A program made the position numbers and the translations under genes. This document shows positions 51,933 to 61,230 of a DNA stretch of 64,000 bases, in pieces (the first letter of the stretch is position 1; each line of letters opens with the position of its first letter). The DNA is from Ensifer adhaerens. GTDB taxonomy: Bacteria > Pseudomonadota > Alphaproteobacteria > Rhizobiales > Rhizobiaceae. The DNA lies in assembly GCF_020035535.1 (NCBI RefSeq), contig NZ_CP083349.1:1736001-1800000 (forward strand), in the 5' to 3' direction. The notes beneath the pieces were generated by a model. That model was not told the origin of the DNA. It saw nothing but the letters and a program-made list of their open reading frames with translations, and made no database searches.

Positions 51933-52844
51933 ATGGAACGACCGCAGCTACCCCCGGGCCTCCCCGCAGATATCGAAGACAAGAAGGCCGAGGCGCGCGC
52001 GTGGTTCGAAGGACTGCGCGACACTATCTGCGCTGCATTTGAAGCGATCGAGGATGATCTGACCGGTCCGCTCTCCGACCGCGCGCCCGGACGTTTCGTC
52101 GGCAAGGATTGGAGCCGCGACGATGGCAAGGGCGGCGGTGGCCGCATGTCGATGATGGAAGGCCGTGTCTTCGAAAAGGTGGGCATCCATACGTCGACGG
52201 TCTACGGCGAATTCTCGCCTGAGTTCCGCAGCCAGATCCCGGGCGCTGCCGAGGATCCGCGTTTCTGGGCTTCCGGCATTTCGCTGATCGCCCATCCTGT
52301 GAACCCCAATGTGCCGGCCGTTCATATGAACACCCGCATGGTGGTGACGACCAGCAACTGGTTCGGCGGTGGCGCCGACCTGACGCCGGTGCTCGATCGC
52401 CGCCGCGTCATGACCGATGCCGACACGCAGCTCTTCCATCGCGCCATGGAAATCACCTGCAGCCGTCATGCGGTCGCCGACCATGCCAAGTTCAAGAAGT
52501 GGTGCGACGACTATTTCTTCCTGCCGCACCGCAACGAGCCGCGCGGTACTGGCGGCATCTTCTACGATTGGCTGCATTCGGCGGAGGAACAGGGCGGCTG
52601 GGACGCGGACTTCGCCTTCACCCGCGATGTGGGCAAGGCGTTCGCCCTCGTCTACCCGAAGATCGTGCGCAGCAACTTCAATGCGCCCTGGACCGAGGAA
52701 GATCGGGACGAACAGCTTGTAAGGCGCGGTCGCTATGTCGAGTTCAACCTGCTCTATGACCGCGGCACCATTTTCGGCCTGAAGACCGGCGGTAACGTCG
52801 AGTCTATTCTGTCGTCGCTACCCCCGGTGGTGCGCTGGCCGTAA
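51933..52844 (+). CDS. hemF: Oxygen-dependent coproporphyrinogen III oxidase
   Basis: Decarboxylates coproporphyrinogen III to protoporphyrinogen IX in heme synthesis using oxygen. The 303-residue product contains the family hallmarks [55 protein letters not shown] and [18 protein letters not shown]. It ends [20 protein letters not shown]. The ATG at 51933 ([20 protein letters not shown]) is used; the frame is open to 51768 but lacks coding character. Single gene. Confidence 0.97.
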   Translation: MERPQLPPGLPADIEDKKAEARAWFEGLRDTICAAFEAIEDDLTGPLSDRAPGRFVGKDWSRDDGKGGGGRMSMMEGRVFEKVGIHTSTVYGEFSPEFRSQIPGAAEDPRFWASGISLIAHPVNPNVPAVHMNTRMVVTTSNWFGGGADLTPVLDRRRVMTDADTQLFHRAMEITCSRHAVADHAKFKKWCDDYFFLPHRNEPRGTGGIFYDWLHSAEEQGGWDADFAFTRDVGKAFALVYPKIVRSNFNAPWTEEDRDEQLVRRGRYVEFNLLYDRGTIFGLKTGGNVESILSSLPPVVRWP

Positions 52845-52892
52845 GCCGAGGGCGGAGAGCGTTTCGCCGATCGCGAACGCTCCCTCCCTGCA

Positions 52893-53069
52893 TCAATTGC
52901 ATATGCGGACCTTCTTCAGGATGACCGCGCCATAGGCGCCATAAGTCTTGACGGTTTTGACGACACAACTGGGCTTGCAGCCATAGCTGTAGTTCCCTGC
53001 CTGTGCCGGCGTACCCAAGGCAAGAGCCGTCACGATCGCCAGAGCCATGGCAAAAAAAGAACCGCGCAT
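52893..53069 (-). CDS. Small secreted Cys-containing peptide
   Basis: A 58-residue precursor with a signal peptide (AMALAIVTALALGTPAQA) and a mature peptide of about 34 residues (GNYSYGCKPSCVVKTVKTYG, AYGAVILKKVRICN) with three Cys and many basic residues. GGGGAC precedes the ATG at 53069. Unknown function. The first two Cys could form a disulfide. Confidence 0.65.
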   Translation of the reverse strand: MRGSFFAMALAIVTALALGTPAQAGNYSYGCKPSCVVKTVKTYGAYGAVILKKVRICN

Positions 53070-53222
53070 CGATATGTCCCCTGCATGCTGATTGTGGCCG
53101 CGACAGATCCCGTCGCTTGAAAACAGACATGGCACGGCTGAGGAATTCCCGCTGTTTCGAATGAAACAGTCGAACAAACCGGAGCATCCGGCGTTTCCTC
53201 TGCGTTGAGCGAGGTGGATGCG

Positions 53223-53495
53223 ATGATTTTCAAGAAACGGACATTCTACGGCGATGAACCGGAGCGCTTGACGCCCGAGCATCCGGCTGAACTGGAGCGC
53301 CGCGTCGCCCACTTTCTCGCGGTCGCGCCCGGCCTCGATGCCGCCGATGTCACGGTGACGGCCAAGGGCAACACGATCATCCTTGCCGGCTTCGTCGCGA
53401 CGGCAGCCGAAGTCAAGCGCGCCGAAGAGGCGACAAAACAGATGCAGGGCGTGGCGGAAGTCATCAACCGGATCGAGCCGGTTGGCACTGAATAG
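53223..53495 (+). CDS. BON-domain protein
   Basis: A 90-residue protein with one BON domain (about 25-88): ERRVAHFLAVAPGLDAADVT, VTAKGNTIILAGFVATAAEV and MQGVAEVINRIEPV. BON domains bind phospholipid in OsmY-type proteins, but this copy has no signal peptide. The ATG at 53223 has GAGGTGG upstream; a TTG at 53205 is an alternative. It ends 6 bp from the convergent lipoprotein gene. Confidence 0.85.
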   Translation: MIFKKRTFYGDEPERLTPEHPAELERRVAHFLAVAPGLDAADVTVTAKGNTIILAGFVATAAEVKRAEEATKQMQGVAEVINRIEPVGTE

Positions 53496-53501
53496 GCGTC
53501 G

Positions 53502-54116
53502 TCAGATCGAGCCGAGCGTCCAGCTAACGATCTCGGCCGAAACGCTTGCGAAAGCCTGGTCCATTGCCTTGATGAAGGCCGGGTTTCCTGCGCCCTTGAC
53601 GCTGGCGGTCGCGCGAAACGCCTTTTGCGCCCGCACCGTACCGTTACGGTCGTTGAGGATCTTGGCGAAGATTTCGACGATCGCCGTGTCCGCACCTTCC
53701 GTCGAGACCTCGAAGGCGCGGATTTCGGTGATCACCTGATAATCGATCGCCAGCCCCTGGCCCGGCTTGCCGACGCCGCCGACCTTGCCGGTGTCCTCGA
53801 AGGCCTGCACCAGCTTCGACTGCACCAGCTTCGGCAGTCGGTCGCTCCATTGTGCCTTGGAGAGATATTGCAGCTCGGATCCGGACAGACGGATGACGAC
53901 CTGGTCGCTGTCGAGCGCCTTCAGTGCCGTTGGTTCCGGCACGAGGATTTGCTTGCCTGTGGAGGCACGTCCTTCGACGGCTGGCGACGCCGAAAGACTG
54001 TATGTGTCATTGACCGCTTTTGTACCGCAGCCGGCAAGGCCTGCTGCCAGCATGAAAATCAGGGCGGAGCGCCGCGCTCCCGCTACTCGCATACCAACCA
54101 GCCCCTGAAAACTCAT
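53502..54116 (-). CDS. ABC-type transport auxiliary lipoprotein (PqiC-like)
   Basis: A 204-residue lipoprotein. The lipobox is LAAGLAGC, with Cys at about residue 30, followed by NDTYSLSASPAVEGRASTGK and, in the body, VVIRLSGSELQYLSKAQWSD and LPKLVQSKLVQAFEDTGKVG, typical of the auxiliary component that accompanies Mce transporters. It likely sits in the outer-membrane inner leaflet. The start may be ATG 54116 or ATG 54092. Last gene of the Mla-like operon. Confidence 0.88.
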   Translation of the reverse strand: MSFQGLVGMRVAGARRSALIFMLAAGLAGCGTKAVNDTYSLSASPAVEGRASTGKQILVPEPTALKALDSDQVVIRLSGSELQYLSKAQWSDRLPKLVQSKLVQAFEDTGKVGGVGKPGQGLAIDYQVITEIRAFEVSTEGADTAIVEIFAKILNDRNGTVRAQKAFRATASVKGAGNPAFIKAMDQAFASVSAEIVSWTLGSI

Positions 54117-54205
54117 ACTGCCAATACCCTTGTCCCACGCACCTTGGCGCCCCCTCGATCGAAAGCACACCGTCTGGCCCTAAGCCGGTCCCGCCACGCC
54201 CCGAC

Positions 54206-55576
54206 TCAACGCCGGGTGCGACCATCATATTGTTTTACTGTCTCGCCGCCAAAGAGAAGACGCTGCGGGTTCTTGTCGAAGGTGGAGATCGTGTTTTCCA
54301 GGCTCTGGACCGTCCGCCGCGTATCGGTGACGAGCGCTTCGACGTCGCGCAGGCCGGAGCCCGAGAAGCGCCGCAAGTTGTCGGCAATCGGTCCGATCTG
54401 CGCGTTGAGCGTGTCTGCCACCTTGCGGAAGGATTCGAGCGTCGCGCGCGCCTCGGCCGAAAGCGACGGGGCATCCGCATCGCCCAGGAAGCCGTCGACC
54501 TTGACGAGGATGCTGTCGACCCGGTTGGCCGAATTGTTCAGCTTGCTCGCCAGTTGGGTGACATCGGTGATCGTGCGGTCGATGTCCTCCTGCCGGGCGG
54601 TAATCTTCGAGGCGAACTCAGAAATATTGGCAACGGTCTTGCGGGCGTCGGCGGTCGCTGCAGTGATGTCGTTGACGACGAGCTCGACCTTCTCCTTGTC
54701 GACCGAGGCCACCAGCGTATCGACCCGCTCCAGCGTCTTCTGGGCATTCTTGCCGAACTGCTCGTAAGTTTCGACCGTGCGTCGGAATGCGGCAACCGTT
54801 TCGGAAACGCCGCCTGAAGCGGCCTTCAGGTCGTTGCTGATCTGCTCGACGTTCGAGACGATGTGGTCGATCTTCTTCGGATCGACGGACTTCACCAGGG
54901 CATCGGCAGATTCAAGAGTCGAATCGAGTTTCTTGGAGGCTGCGCTGACCGAGCCCGAAAGCTCCGTCACGCTCCTCAGGAAGTCGTCGATCGCACCGGA
55001 ATTGTTGGCGAGCGCGGTGGAAAACTTCTCCGCATTGCCGATCGTATTTGTCAGCGGGCCGCGCACGTCCGTTACGAAGCCCTGAATGTCGGTGATTGCG
55101 TTGTTGGCCCGGTCCATGATCTGGTCGGCCGTTGCGAGCAGGCTGGTCACGCTCGACTGATCCGCAAGGATGCGTGCCTGCGTGCCTTTTTCGATCGCGG
55201 TCTTCAGGATGTTCTCGTCGCCATTGCGACCGCCGCTAAGCTCGATGTAGGCCGCGCCCGTCAGCCCCTGCACTTCCAACGTAGCCTTGGTCGACTTCAG
55301 CACCGGCGCATCGACGGAAACCTCGGTGACGGCGATCGAATAGCGTGGATCATTGGCGTCGATCGCAAGATTGCGAACCGTGCCGACGGCAATGCCGTTG
55401 AAGCGCACCGGCGAACCGACGGAAAGACCGTTGGCGGAACCCGGAATATTGACCACAAGCTCCACCATCTCGCCGCTGCGGCCATATTGCGACATCCAGT
55501 AGACGAATCCGAATGCGGCCGCGATCACGAACACCGTGAAGAAACCGACAATGGCGTAGTTCGCTTTCGTTTCCAT
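54206..55576 (-). CDS. MCE-domain substrate-binding protein (MlaD/PqiB-like)
   Basis: A 456-residue inner-membrane-anchored protein. An N-terminal helix (IVGFFTVFVIAAAFGFVYWM) anchors it, the MCE domain spans about residues 38-115 (VNIPGSANGLSVGSPVRFNG and LEVQGLTGAAYIELSGG), and about 300 residues of helical, coiled-coil-like sequence follow. MCE proteins form hexameric rings that shuttle lipids across the periplasm. It is encoded between the ATPase and the auxiliary lipoprotein, a complete Mla-type set. Confidence 0.92.
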   Translation of the reverse strand: METKANYAIVGFFTVFVIAAAFGFVYWMSQYGRSGEMVELVVNIPGSANGLSVGSPVRFNGIAVGTVRNLAIDANDPRYSIAVTEVSVDAPVLKSTKATLEVQGLTGAAYIELSGGRNGDENILKTAIEKGTQARILADQSSVTSLLATADQIMDRANNAITDIQGFVTDVRGPLTNTIGNAEKFSTALANNSGAIDDFLRSVTELSGSVSAASKKLDSTLESADALVKSVDPKKIDHIVSNVEQISNDLKAASGGVSETVAAFRRTVETYEQFGKNAQKTLERVDTLVASVDKEKVELVVNDITAATADARKTVANISEFASKITARQEDIDRTITDVTQLASKLNNSANRVDSILVKVDGFLGDADAPSLSAEARATLESFRKVADTLNAQIGPIADNLRRFSGSGLRDVEALVTDTRRTVQSLENTISTFDKNPQRLLFGGETVKQYDGRTRR

Positions 55577-55759
55577 TCGTACCGACTACCTTCGTGGCCG
55601 CTTCACCGGCTCTACCTCGTATCTCGACGCCTGGGCGCCAAAACCGCATTCACTGGAGCGCCGTGTGTTCAAATGAACCCACGAAGAACCTCTTGCATTT
55701 CAGTTTCCGGCGCATCTTTCGGCTCCCAAGCGATTGGCTTGAGCACCGGATGCTCCCAG

Positions 55760-56578
55760 TCATGGATCGTGGCGTACGATCGCTCGAGCCCGCTTGCCAC
55801 GGAAATAGGACTGCACCCAAGGGTCGTCGCAGGCCAGCATGTCTTCTACCGTACCCTCCACTAGCACCCTCTTCTTGCCGAGAACCGCGATGCGGTCGCA
55901 GACGGAAAAGAGGCTGTCGAGGTCGTGAGTCACCATATACACGGTCAATCCCAGCGTGTCGCGCAGCTTGGCGATGAGCTCGTCGAACTCCGCGGCACCG
56001 ATCGGATCGAGGCCCGAGGTGGGCTCGTCGAGGAAGACCAGATCGGGATCGAGCGCCAGCGCCCGTGCGAGAGCCGCGCGCTTGATCATGCCGCCCGAAA
56101 GCTCTGAGGGGTATTTCTCCGCCGCTTCCGGCGCCAGGCCCACGAGCTCTATCTTCACCCGTGCCAGTTCATCCATCAGGCTCTGCGGCAGATCGAGGTA
56201 TTCCCGCATCGGCACCTGGATGTTTTCGCGTACCGTCAGCGCCGAAAAGAGCGCGCCGTGCTGGAAGAGAACGCCGAGGCGCATATCGAGCGCGATGCGC
56301 TCACCCTCGGTGATCTTGTCGTAGTCGGCGCCCAGGATCTCGATCTTGCCCGAACGCTTCGCCAGCAACCTGAGCACGGTGCGCATCAGCACCGACTTCC
56401 CGGTTCCGGACGCGCCGACGAAGCCGAGGATTTCGCCCCGGTAGATTTCGAGGTTCAGCTTGTCGAGCACGATGTTGGAGCCGAAGCCAACCGTCAGGTC
56501 GCGAACGGAAAGCACCGACTCGCGCCCGTCCGCTTCCGTCGCCTCATCTTCCTCGTGTCGTTTCTCGACTGCGCTCAC
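55760..56578 (-). CDS. ABC transporter ATPase (MlaF-like)
   Basis: A 272-residue ATPase. Walker A GFVGASGTGKSVLMRTVLRL, Q-loop LFQHGALFSALTVRENIQVP, signature LSGGMIKRAALARALALDPD, Walker B LVFLDEPTSGLDPIG and H-loop VTHDLDSLF. GTG at 56576-56578 with GGCGGGGAA upstream is preferred over the longer frame, and it fits the 13-nt gap after the permease gene. Powers the MlaE-type permease. Confidence 0.93.
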   Translation of the reverse strand: MSAVEKRHEEDEATEADGRESVLSVRDLTVGFGSNIVLDKLNLEIYRGEILGFVGASGTGKSVLMRTVLRLLAKRSGKIEILGADYDKITEGERIALDMRLGVLFQHGALFSALTVRENIQVPMREYLDLPQSLMDELARVKIELVGLAPEAAEKYPSELSGGMIKRAALARALALDPDLVFLDEPTSGLDPIGAAEFDELIAKLRDTLGLTVYMVTHDLDSLFSVCDRIAVLGKKRVLVEGTVEDMLACDDPWVQSYFRGKRARAIVRHDP

Positions 56579-56591
56579 GCTGTTCCCCGCC

Positions 56592-57740
56592 TTAAAAATT
56601 GATTGCTGCGTAGAACATGGCAAAGAGCCCATCGATCAGGATCACCACGAAGATCGATTTGACCACCGAAGAGGTCACATGCCGGCCAAGCGATTCGGCG
56701 CTGCCGCCGACCTTCAAACCCTCGACGGCTGCGACCACGCCGATGATGAGCGCCATGAACGGCGCCTTGATCATGCCGGCAGCGACCGACGAAAAATCGA
56801 CCGCTTCCTGCAGGCGCGCAAGGAAGGTCGGGATCGTGATGCCCGAATAGCCCCAGGCAACCAGGGCCGCGCCGGTCAAAGCGGCGAAGTTCGCGATGAT
56901 CGTCAGCAGCGGCAGCGCGACGGTGAGCGCGACGAGGCGCGGAAAGACAAGGACGCCGATCGGGCTTAGCCCCATCACCTTCAGCGCGTCCACCTCCTCG
57001 CGCATCTTCATCGAGCCGATTTCGGCGGTGATGGCACTGCCTGAGCGGCCGGCGATCATGATCGCCGTCAAGAGAACGCCGATTTCGCGCAATTGCAGGA
57101 TGCCGACGAGATCGACGACGAAGACTTCGGCGCCGAAGTAGCGCAGCTGGAATGCGCCCTGCTGTGCAATGATCGCCCCGATCAGGAAAGACATCAGCGT
57201 GATGATCGGTACCGCCATCACGCCCATCCGGTCGATCTGATGAACGATCGCCGCCGGCGAGACGCCGCTGTGCCGGCCGAGCTTGAGCTGGGCGCCGCGC
57301 ACCGCGGACCCCAGAATGTACATGGCCGCGACGATATCGTCCCAGGTCGCCACCATCGCCTCGCCGACCGGCGCGAAAATACGCTGGAACAACGGAACGT
57401 GCCCGTTGCCTTTTTCCGGCGCGCGCAGTTCCGCCGGCAAGGCGTCGATAAGCTCGATATACCGCTGCCCGCCCTCGGCAAAATGCACGTCGTCGCGCGA
57501 AGTGCCGGCAATGCGGGTCATGAAGCGTCGGATGATCCAGGCACCGGCCGTATCCATCGCCGTCACGCCGGAGAGATCGAACTGCGTGACGCCATCGCTC
57601 TTGCGTGCGAGGCCATCGAGCTTCTTTGCCATCGCTTCCGCGGTTTCGTGCCGCCAGGTGCCCGTGAAGACATAGCTTCGCCCACCGGCACTTTCGGCCA
57701 GTTCGACATCGGCGGTAAGCTTGCGGGCGGATTGCGTCAC
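56592..57740 (-). CDS. MlaE-type permease with N-terminal STAS domain
   Basis: A 382-residue inner-membrane permease. Residues about 1-105 form a STAS-like domain (VTQFDLSGVTAMDTAGAWII), a function separate in E. coli as MlaB. Residues about 125-382 are the MlaE domain (IITLMSFLIGAIIAQQGAFQ, IMIAGRSGSAITAEIGSMKM, EEVDALKVMGLSPIGVLVFP). The start is GTG at 57738-57740 with a weak ribosome binding site. First gene of the operon permease-ATPase-MCE-lipoprotein, which moves lipids between membranes. Confidence 0.93.
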   Translation of the reverse strand: MTQSARKLTADVELAESAGGRSYVFTGTWRHETAEAMAKKLDGLARKSDGVTQFDLSGVTAMDTAGAWIIRRFMTRIAGTSRDDVHFAEGGQRYIELIDALPAELRAPEKGNGHVPLFQRIFAPVGEAMVATWDDIVAAMYILGSAVRGAQLKLGRHSGVSPAAIVHQIDRMGVMAVPIITLMSFLIGAIIAQQGAFQLRYFGAEVFVVDLVGILQLREIGVLLTAIMIAGRSGSAITAEIGSMKMREEVDALKVMGLSPIGVLVFPRLVALTVALPLLTIIANFAALTGAALVAWGYSGITIPTFLARLQEAVDFSSVAAGMIKAPFMALIIGVVAAVEGLKVGGSAESLGRHVTSSVVKSIFVVILIDGLFAMFYAAINF

Positions 57741-57975
57741 GTGGTCTCGGTTTTCCTGATTTGCGATCGCATAATCCCTTAAATCAGAATCGACCTAAGG
57801 ACAGAATTATGCAGCAGACCTAAAGTGTTACAGCGGCCTTTGTGCGTCTCAACGCGCGGCGCCGTAAAGATTCGTAAATGCTTACACCGTCATAACGGCT
57901 CGCACCGTAGCTGTCACCCGCACGTTGGGCCGGCGGCGATGCCGGACCCTCAGATTGCTCGCCGGAGACGCTTTC

Positions 57976-58959
57976 ATGTCACTTTCCCTCGATGCTTCAG
58001 TGGAACATTTCCCGATCGCAGGCACCTTCACGATCTCGCGTGGCTCCAAGACGACGGCAAGTGTCGTCACCTGCCGAATCAGCGACGGCACCCACACCGG
58101 CGCCGGCGAGTGCGTGCCCTATGGCCGCTACGGCGAAACGATCGAGTCGGTACTTTCCGAGGTTGCCGCCATCCGCCCCCATATCGAGGCAGGCCTCAGC
58201 CGCGTCGATTTACAGCGCCAGATGAAGCCGGGTGCCGCCCGCAACGCCGTCGATTGCGCACTATGGGATCTCGAAGCCAAGCAGAAAAACAAGGCCGTTC
58301 ATATACTTGCAGGCATTCCCTCCCCTCAGGAATTGACCACCGCCTACACATTGTCGCTGGCCGAACCGGATGCAATGCGCGAGCAGGCCGCAAAATACGC
58401 CCACCGTGCCCTGCTCAAGATCAAGGTCGGCACGCCGGACGATGCCGCGCGTATCCGCGCCGTACGGGCCGGCGCGCCGAAGAGCCGCATCATTCTCGAT
58501 GCCAATGAAGGCTGGACGCCGGAAACGCTTGCCTATCATTTTGCGATCTGCGCGGAGGAGCGCATCGACCTGATCGAGCAGCCGCTCCCTGCCGGGTGCG
58601 ACGAGGCACTGGCGACGATCGCCCGGCCCGTCCCCATCTGCGCGGATGAAAGCGTGCACGCGACCGGCGACCTTGCCGCCCTCGTCGGCCGCTACGATGC
58701 CGTCAACATCAAGCTCGACAAGACCGGCGGTCTCACCGAGGCGCTGCGAATGCGCGATCAGGCAACCGCACTTGGCCTGAAGATCATGGTCGGCTGCATG
58801 GTCGGCAGCTCGCTGGCGATGGCGCCGGCAATCCTCGTCGCCCAGGGCGCCGATTTCGTCGACCTCGACGGGCCGCTGTTGCTCGCCGCAGATCGCACGC
58901 CGGGCCTGCGCTACGAGGCGTCGCTGGTCTTCCCGCCGGAACCGCGTCTCTGGGGCTGA
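57976..58959 (+). CDS. L-Ala-D/L-Glu (dipeptide) epimerase
   Basis: Enolase-superfamily enzyme of 327 residues acting on muropeptide-derived L-Ala-D-Glu. The Lys of LLKIKVGTPDD (KxK motif), metal-binding residues in ILDANEGW, LIEQPLP and ICADESVHA, and the second catalytic Lys in NIKLDKTGGLTEAL are all present. The ATG at 57976 has GGAG upstream. Its last 49 bp overlap the 3' end of the MFS gene on the other strand. Function in murein recycling is inferred from the family. Confidence 0.92.
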   Translation: MSLSLDASVEHFPIAGTFTISRGSKTTASVVTCRISDGTHTGAGECVPYGRYGETIESVLSEVAAIRPHIEAGLSRVDLQRQMKPGAARNAVDCALWDLEAKQKNKAVHILAGIPSPQELTTAYTLSLAEPDAMREQAAKYAHRALLKIKVGTPDDAARIRAVRAGAPKSRIILDANEGWTPETLAYHFAICAEERIDLIEQPLPAGCDEALATIARPVPICADESVHATGDLAALVGRYDAVNIKLDKTGGLTEALRMRDQATALGLKIMVGCMVGSSLAMAPAILVAQGADFVDLDGPLLLAADRTPGLRYEASLVFPPEPRLWG

Positions 58960-60131
58960 AGGTACCAGGCGGCGCCCGCGAAGCAGCAGCCGGCAAAGGC
59001 GACGACCGACATCGAATAGAATCCCTTTACACCGTACCAGGCATAGAAATAGCCGGACAGGAACGTGAAGATCGCGGTGAAGATGCCGGTATAGAAGAAA
59101 TAGAGCCCCTGGGCGGACGCCTCCTGCGACTCCACCACCCGCTCCACCAGCTTGTGCTGCATGCCCGTGTGCATGATCGCATAGGTGAAGGCATGGAAGC
59201 ACTGGAGGATGAAGTAGCCGCTGAAGCCGAGATCCATCGGGAAGATGATCCAGCGCACCACGGCGAGAAAGCAGCCGGACAGGATCATCACCCAGACGCT
59301 GAACCGACGGCTGATCGCCTTGGCAAAGATGAACATCGTCACCTCAGCCGCCACGCCCGCACTCCAGAGCAGGCCGATTTCGGTACCGCTATAGCCGATG
59401 TGCTGCCAATAGATCGCCGAGAAAGCGAAGAGCATCGCATGGCTGGCGTTCACCAGCGTCACACCGATCAACAGCAGTTGCAGGTCGAGCTGTCGCAGCG
59501 ACTTCGGCGGCGGCTCCGTGAGCGCGGTGATCGGTGACGGCCGGCGGGGCTTGCCGACCCGGGGTGCCCCATACGCCATGGCGATGGTCAGCCCGAACCC
59601 GATCGCCATCGCCGGCAGCACCATGTCGCTGCCGAAGATACCGACCATCCAGCCGCCGAGCATCGTCGCGCCGATGAACGCAACCGAACCCCAGAGCCGC
59701 ATATGGGCGTAGTCGAAACCCCAGCGGCGCACGCCCGAGAGCGCAATCGCCTCGACGATCGGCACATAGGGCGAATAGACGGCCGATTGCAGTGTGTAGA
59801 TGACCAGCACCGGCCAGAAGTCGCGGAAGTAGAAGAGCACCAGGGCGGTCGCCAGCGACAGGCACCCGGACCAGATCAGCACGATCGCACGCTCGCCGAG
59901 ACGGTCGGCAATGACGCCCGCGATCGGCGCGGTGATGACGCGCACGAACATCGGCAGCGCCAGCACGACGCCGATCTCGAAGTCGGTCATCGAGAGCGTG
60001 CTGAGCCACATCGGAAAATACGGCATCGCGAAGCCGTTGACGATCAGCGGCGCGCAGAAGAGCAAGGCGATGCGAAGCGCGAAATGGCGCGGCGGAGGGC
60101 CCACATATGCGGGCGCTGAGGAGGGAATCAT
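58911..60131 (-). CDS. MFS transporter (MFS_1-like)
   Basis: A 406-residue transporter with 12 predicted helices. Its N-terminal half shows LLFCAPLIVNGFAMPYFPMW and VITAPIAGVIADRLGERAIV, where the loop 2-3 motif is (A)DRLGER. The MFS_1-like subfamily includes sugar and phenylpropionate carriers. The ATG at 60129-60131 (MIPSSAPAYVG) follows AGGTCAG. It is convergent with, and overlaps, the dipeptide epimerase. Substrate unknown. Confidence 0.9.
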   Translation of the reverse strand: MIPSSAPAYVGPPPRHFALRIALLFCAPLIVNGFAMPYFPMWLSTLSMTDFEIGVVLALPMFVRVITAPIAGVIADRLGERAIVLIWSGCLSLATALVLFYFRDFWPVLVIYTLQSAVYSPYVPIVEAIALSGVRRWGFDYAHMRLWGSVAFIGATMLGGWMVGIFGSDMVLPAMAIGFGLTIAMAYGAPRVGKPRRPSPITALTEPPPKSLRQLDLQLLLIGVTLVNASHAMLFAFSAIYWQHIGYSGTEIGLLWSAGVAAEVTMFIFAKAISRRFSVWVMILSGCFLAVVRWIIFPMDLGFSGYFILQCFHAFTYAIMHTGMQHKLVERVVESQEASAQGLYFFYTGIFTAIFTFLSGYFYAWYGVKGFYSMSVVAFAGCCFAGAAWYLQPQRRGSGGKTSDAS

Positions 60132-60229
60132 CGGCTGACCTGGATGGCTGTACGTGATCTCTAGCACAGCCCGGGCATGCCTCGCCATAACCTAGTTTTC
60201 GCGACAGGACCGGCCTGCCGCCTCTGGGG

Positions 60230-61057
60230 TCAGGCGGCGCGCTGGGTCAGCAATTGCGCAAGCAGCTTGTCGGCTTCGCCCTCGAGGGCACCGCCGCGCA
60301 TCTGGTGCCAGGTGATGAGCTCCATCGTGCCATCGTGGTGCTCGGCAATCGCGGTACAGCTTTCCACCCAATCGCCGGTGTTGATGTAGCGGATATCGCC
60401 GATGTCCTCGATGACGGCATGGTGGATGTGTCCGCAGATCACGCCCTGTGCGTCGTAGCGACGGGCCTCGTCGGCAACCACCTTCTGGAACTCGCCGATG
60501 AAGTTCACAGCATGCTTGACCTGGAGCTTGGCCCAGGAGGAGAACGACCAATAGGGCATGCCGAGACGACGGCGGATGGCGGCCAGGCCGATATTGATGG
60601 CGATCGCCGTGTCATAGGCCCAGTCGCCGAGGTAGGCCAGCACGCGGGCATTGCGCACTACCACATCGAACTCGTCGCCGTGCAATATGAGATACTTGCG
60701 GCCGTCGGCGCCCGCGTGGAGATAGCGCTGCGCCACCTCGATGCCGCCGAAGTGCACGCCGGGAAAATCGCGCAGGAACTCGTCGTGATTGCCGGGGATA
60801 TAGACGATGCGCGTACCCTTGCGCGCCTTGCGCAGCAATTTCTGGACCACGTCGTTGCAGTTCTGCGGCCAGTACCAGCTGCGCTTCAGTCGCCACCCGT
60901 CGACGATATCGCCGACAAGCACGATCGTTTCGGCTTCGTGGTACCGCAAGAAATCAAGCAGGTAGTCCGTCTTGGCGGCCTTGGAGCCGAGATGGACGTC
61001 GGAGATGAACAACGTCCTGAGCTTTCGTACGGAGTTGTCTTGCTGCGCCGCCGTCAT
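60230..61057 (-). CDS. LpxH-like metallophosphoesterase
   Basis: A 275-residue calcineurin-type phosphoesterase annotated in relatives as UDP-2,3-diacylglucosamine diphosphatase. Metal-binding motifs appear in order: FISDVHLGSKAAKTD, LVGDIVDGWRLKRSWYWPQN, IPGNHDEF, LILHGDEFD and GHIHHA. It has extra length compared with LpxH (about 240), and in many alphaproteobacteria LpxI performs the lipid A step, so the physiological substrate is uncertain. Start ATG at 61057. Confidence 0.85.
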   Translation of the reverse strand: MTAAQQDNSVRKLRTLFISDVHLGSKAAKTDYLLDFLRYHEAETIVLVGDIVDGWRLKRSWYWPQNCNDVVQKLLRKARKGTRIVYIPGNHDEFLRDFPGVHFGGIEVAQRYLHAGADGRKYLILHGDEFDVVVRNARVLAYLGDWAYDTAIAINIGLAAIRRRLGMPYWSFSSWAKLQVKHAVNFIGEFQKVVADEARRYDAQGVICGHIHHAVIEDIGDIRYINTGDWVESCTAIAEHHDGTMELITWHQMRGGALEGEADKLLAQLLTQRAA

Positions 61058-61230
61058 GCCAGCCTCGTCTCTGGTTACGCTTCCTGCCTCCGTGAAAACC
61101 AGACTCGTGTTTCAGGAAGATGACATGAGCGCCTTGCTGCCTGTCCGGCTCCCGAAATCAGCACGGCAAAACTGTACCTCGCTCCGAATTCATGCCAAAA
61201 GGCACGACCACGAATGAGGAATGTGAGAGC

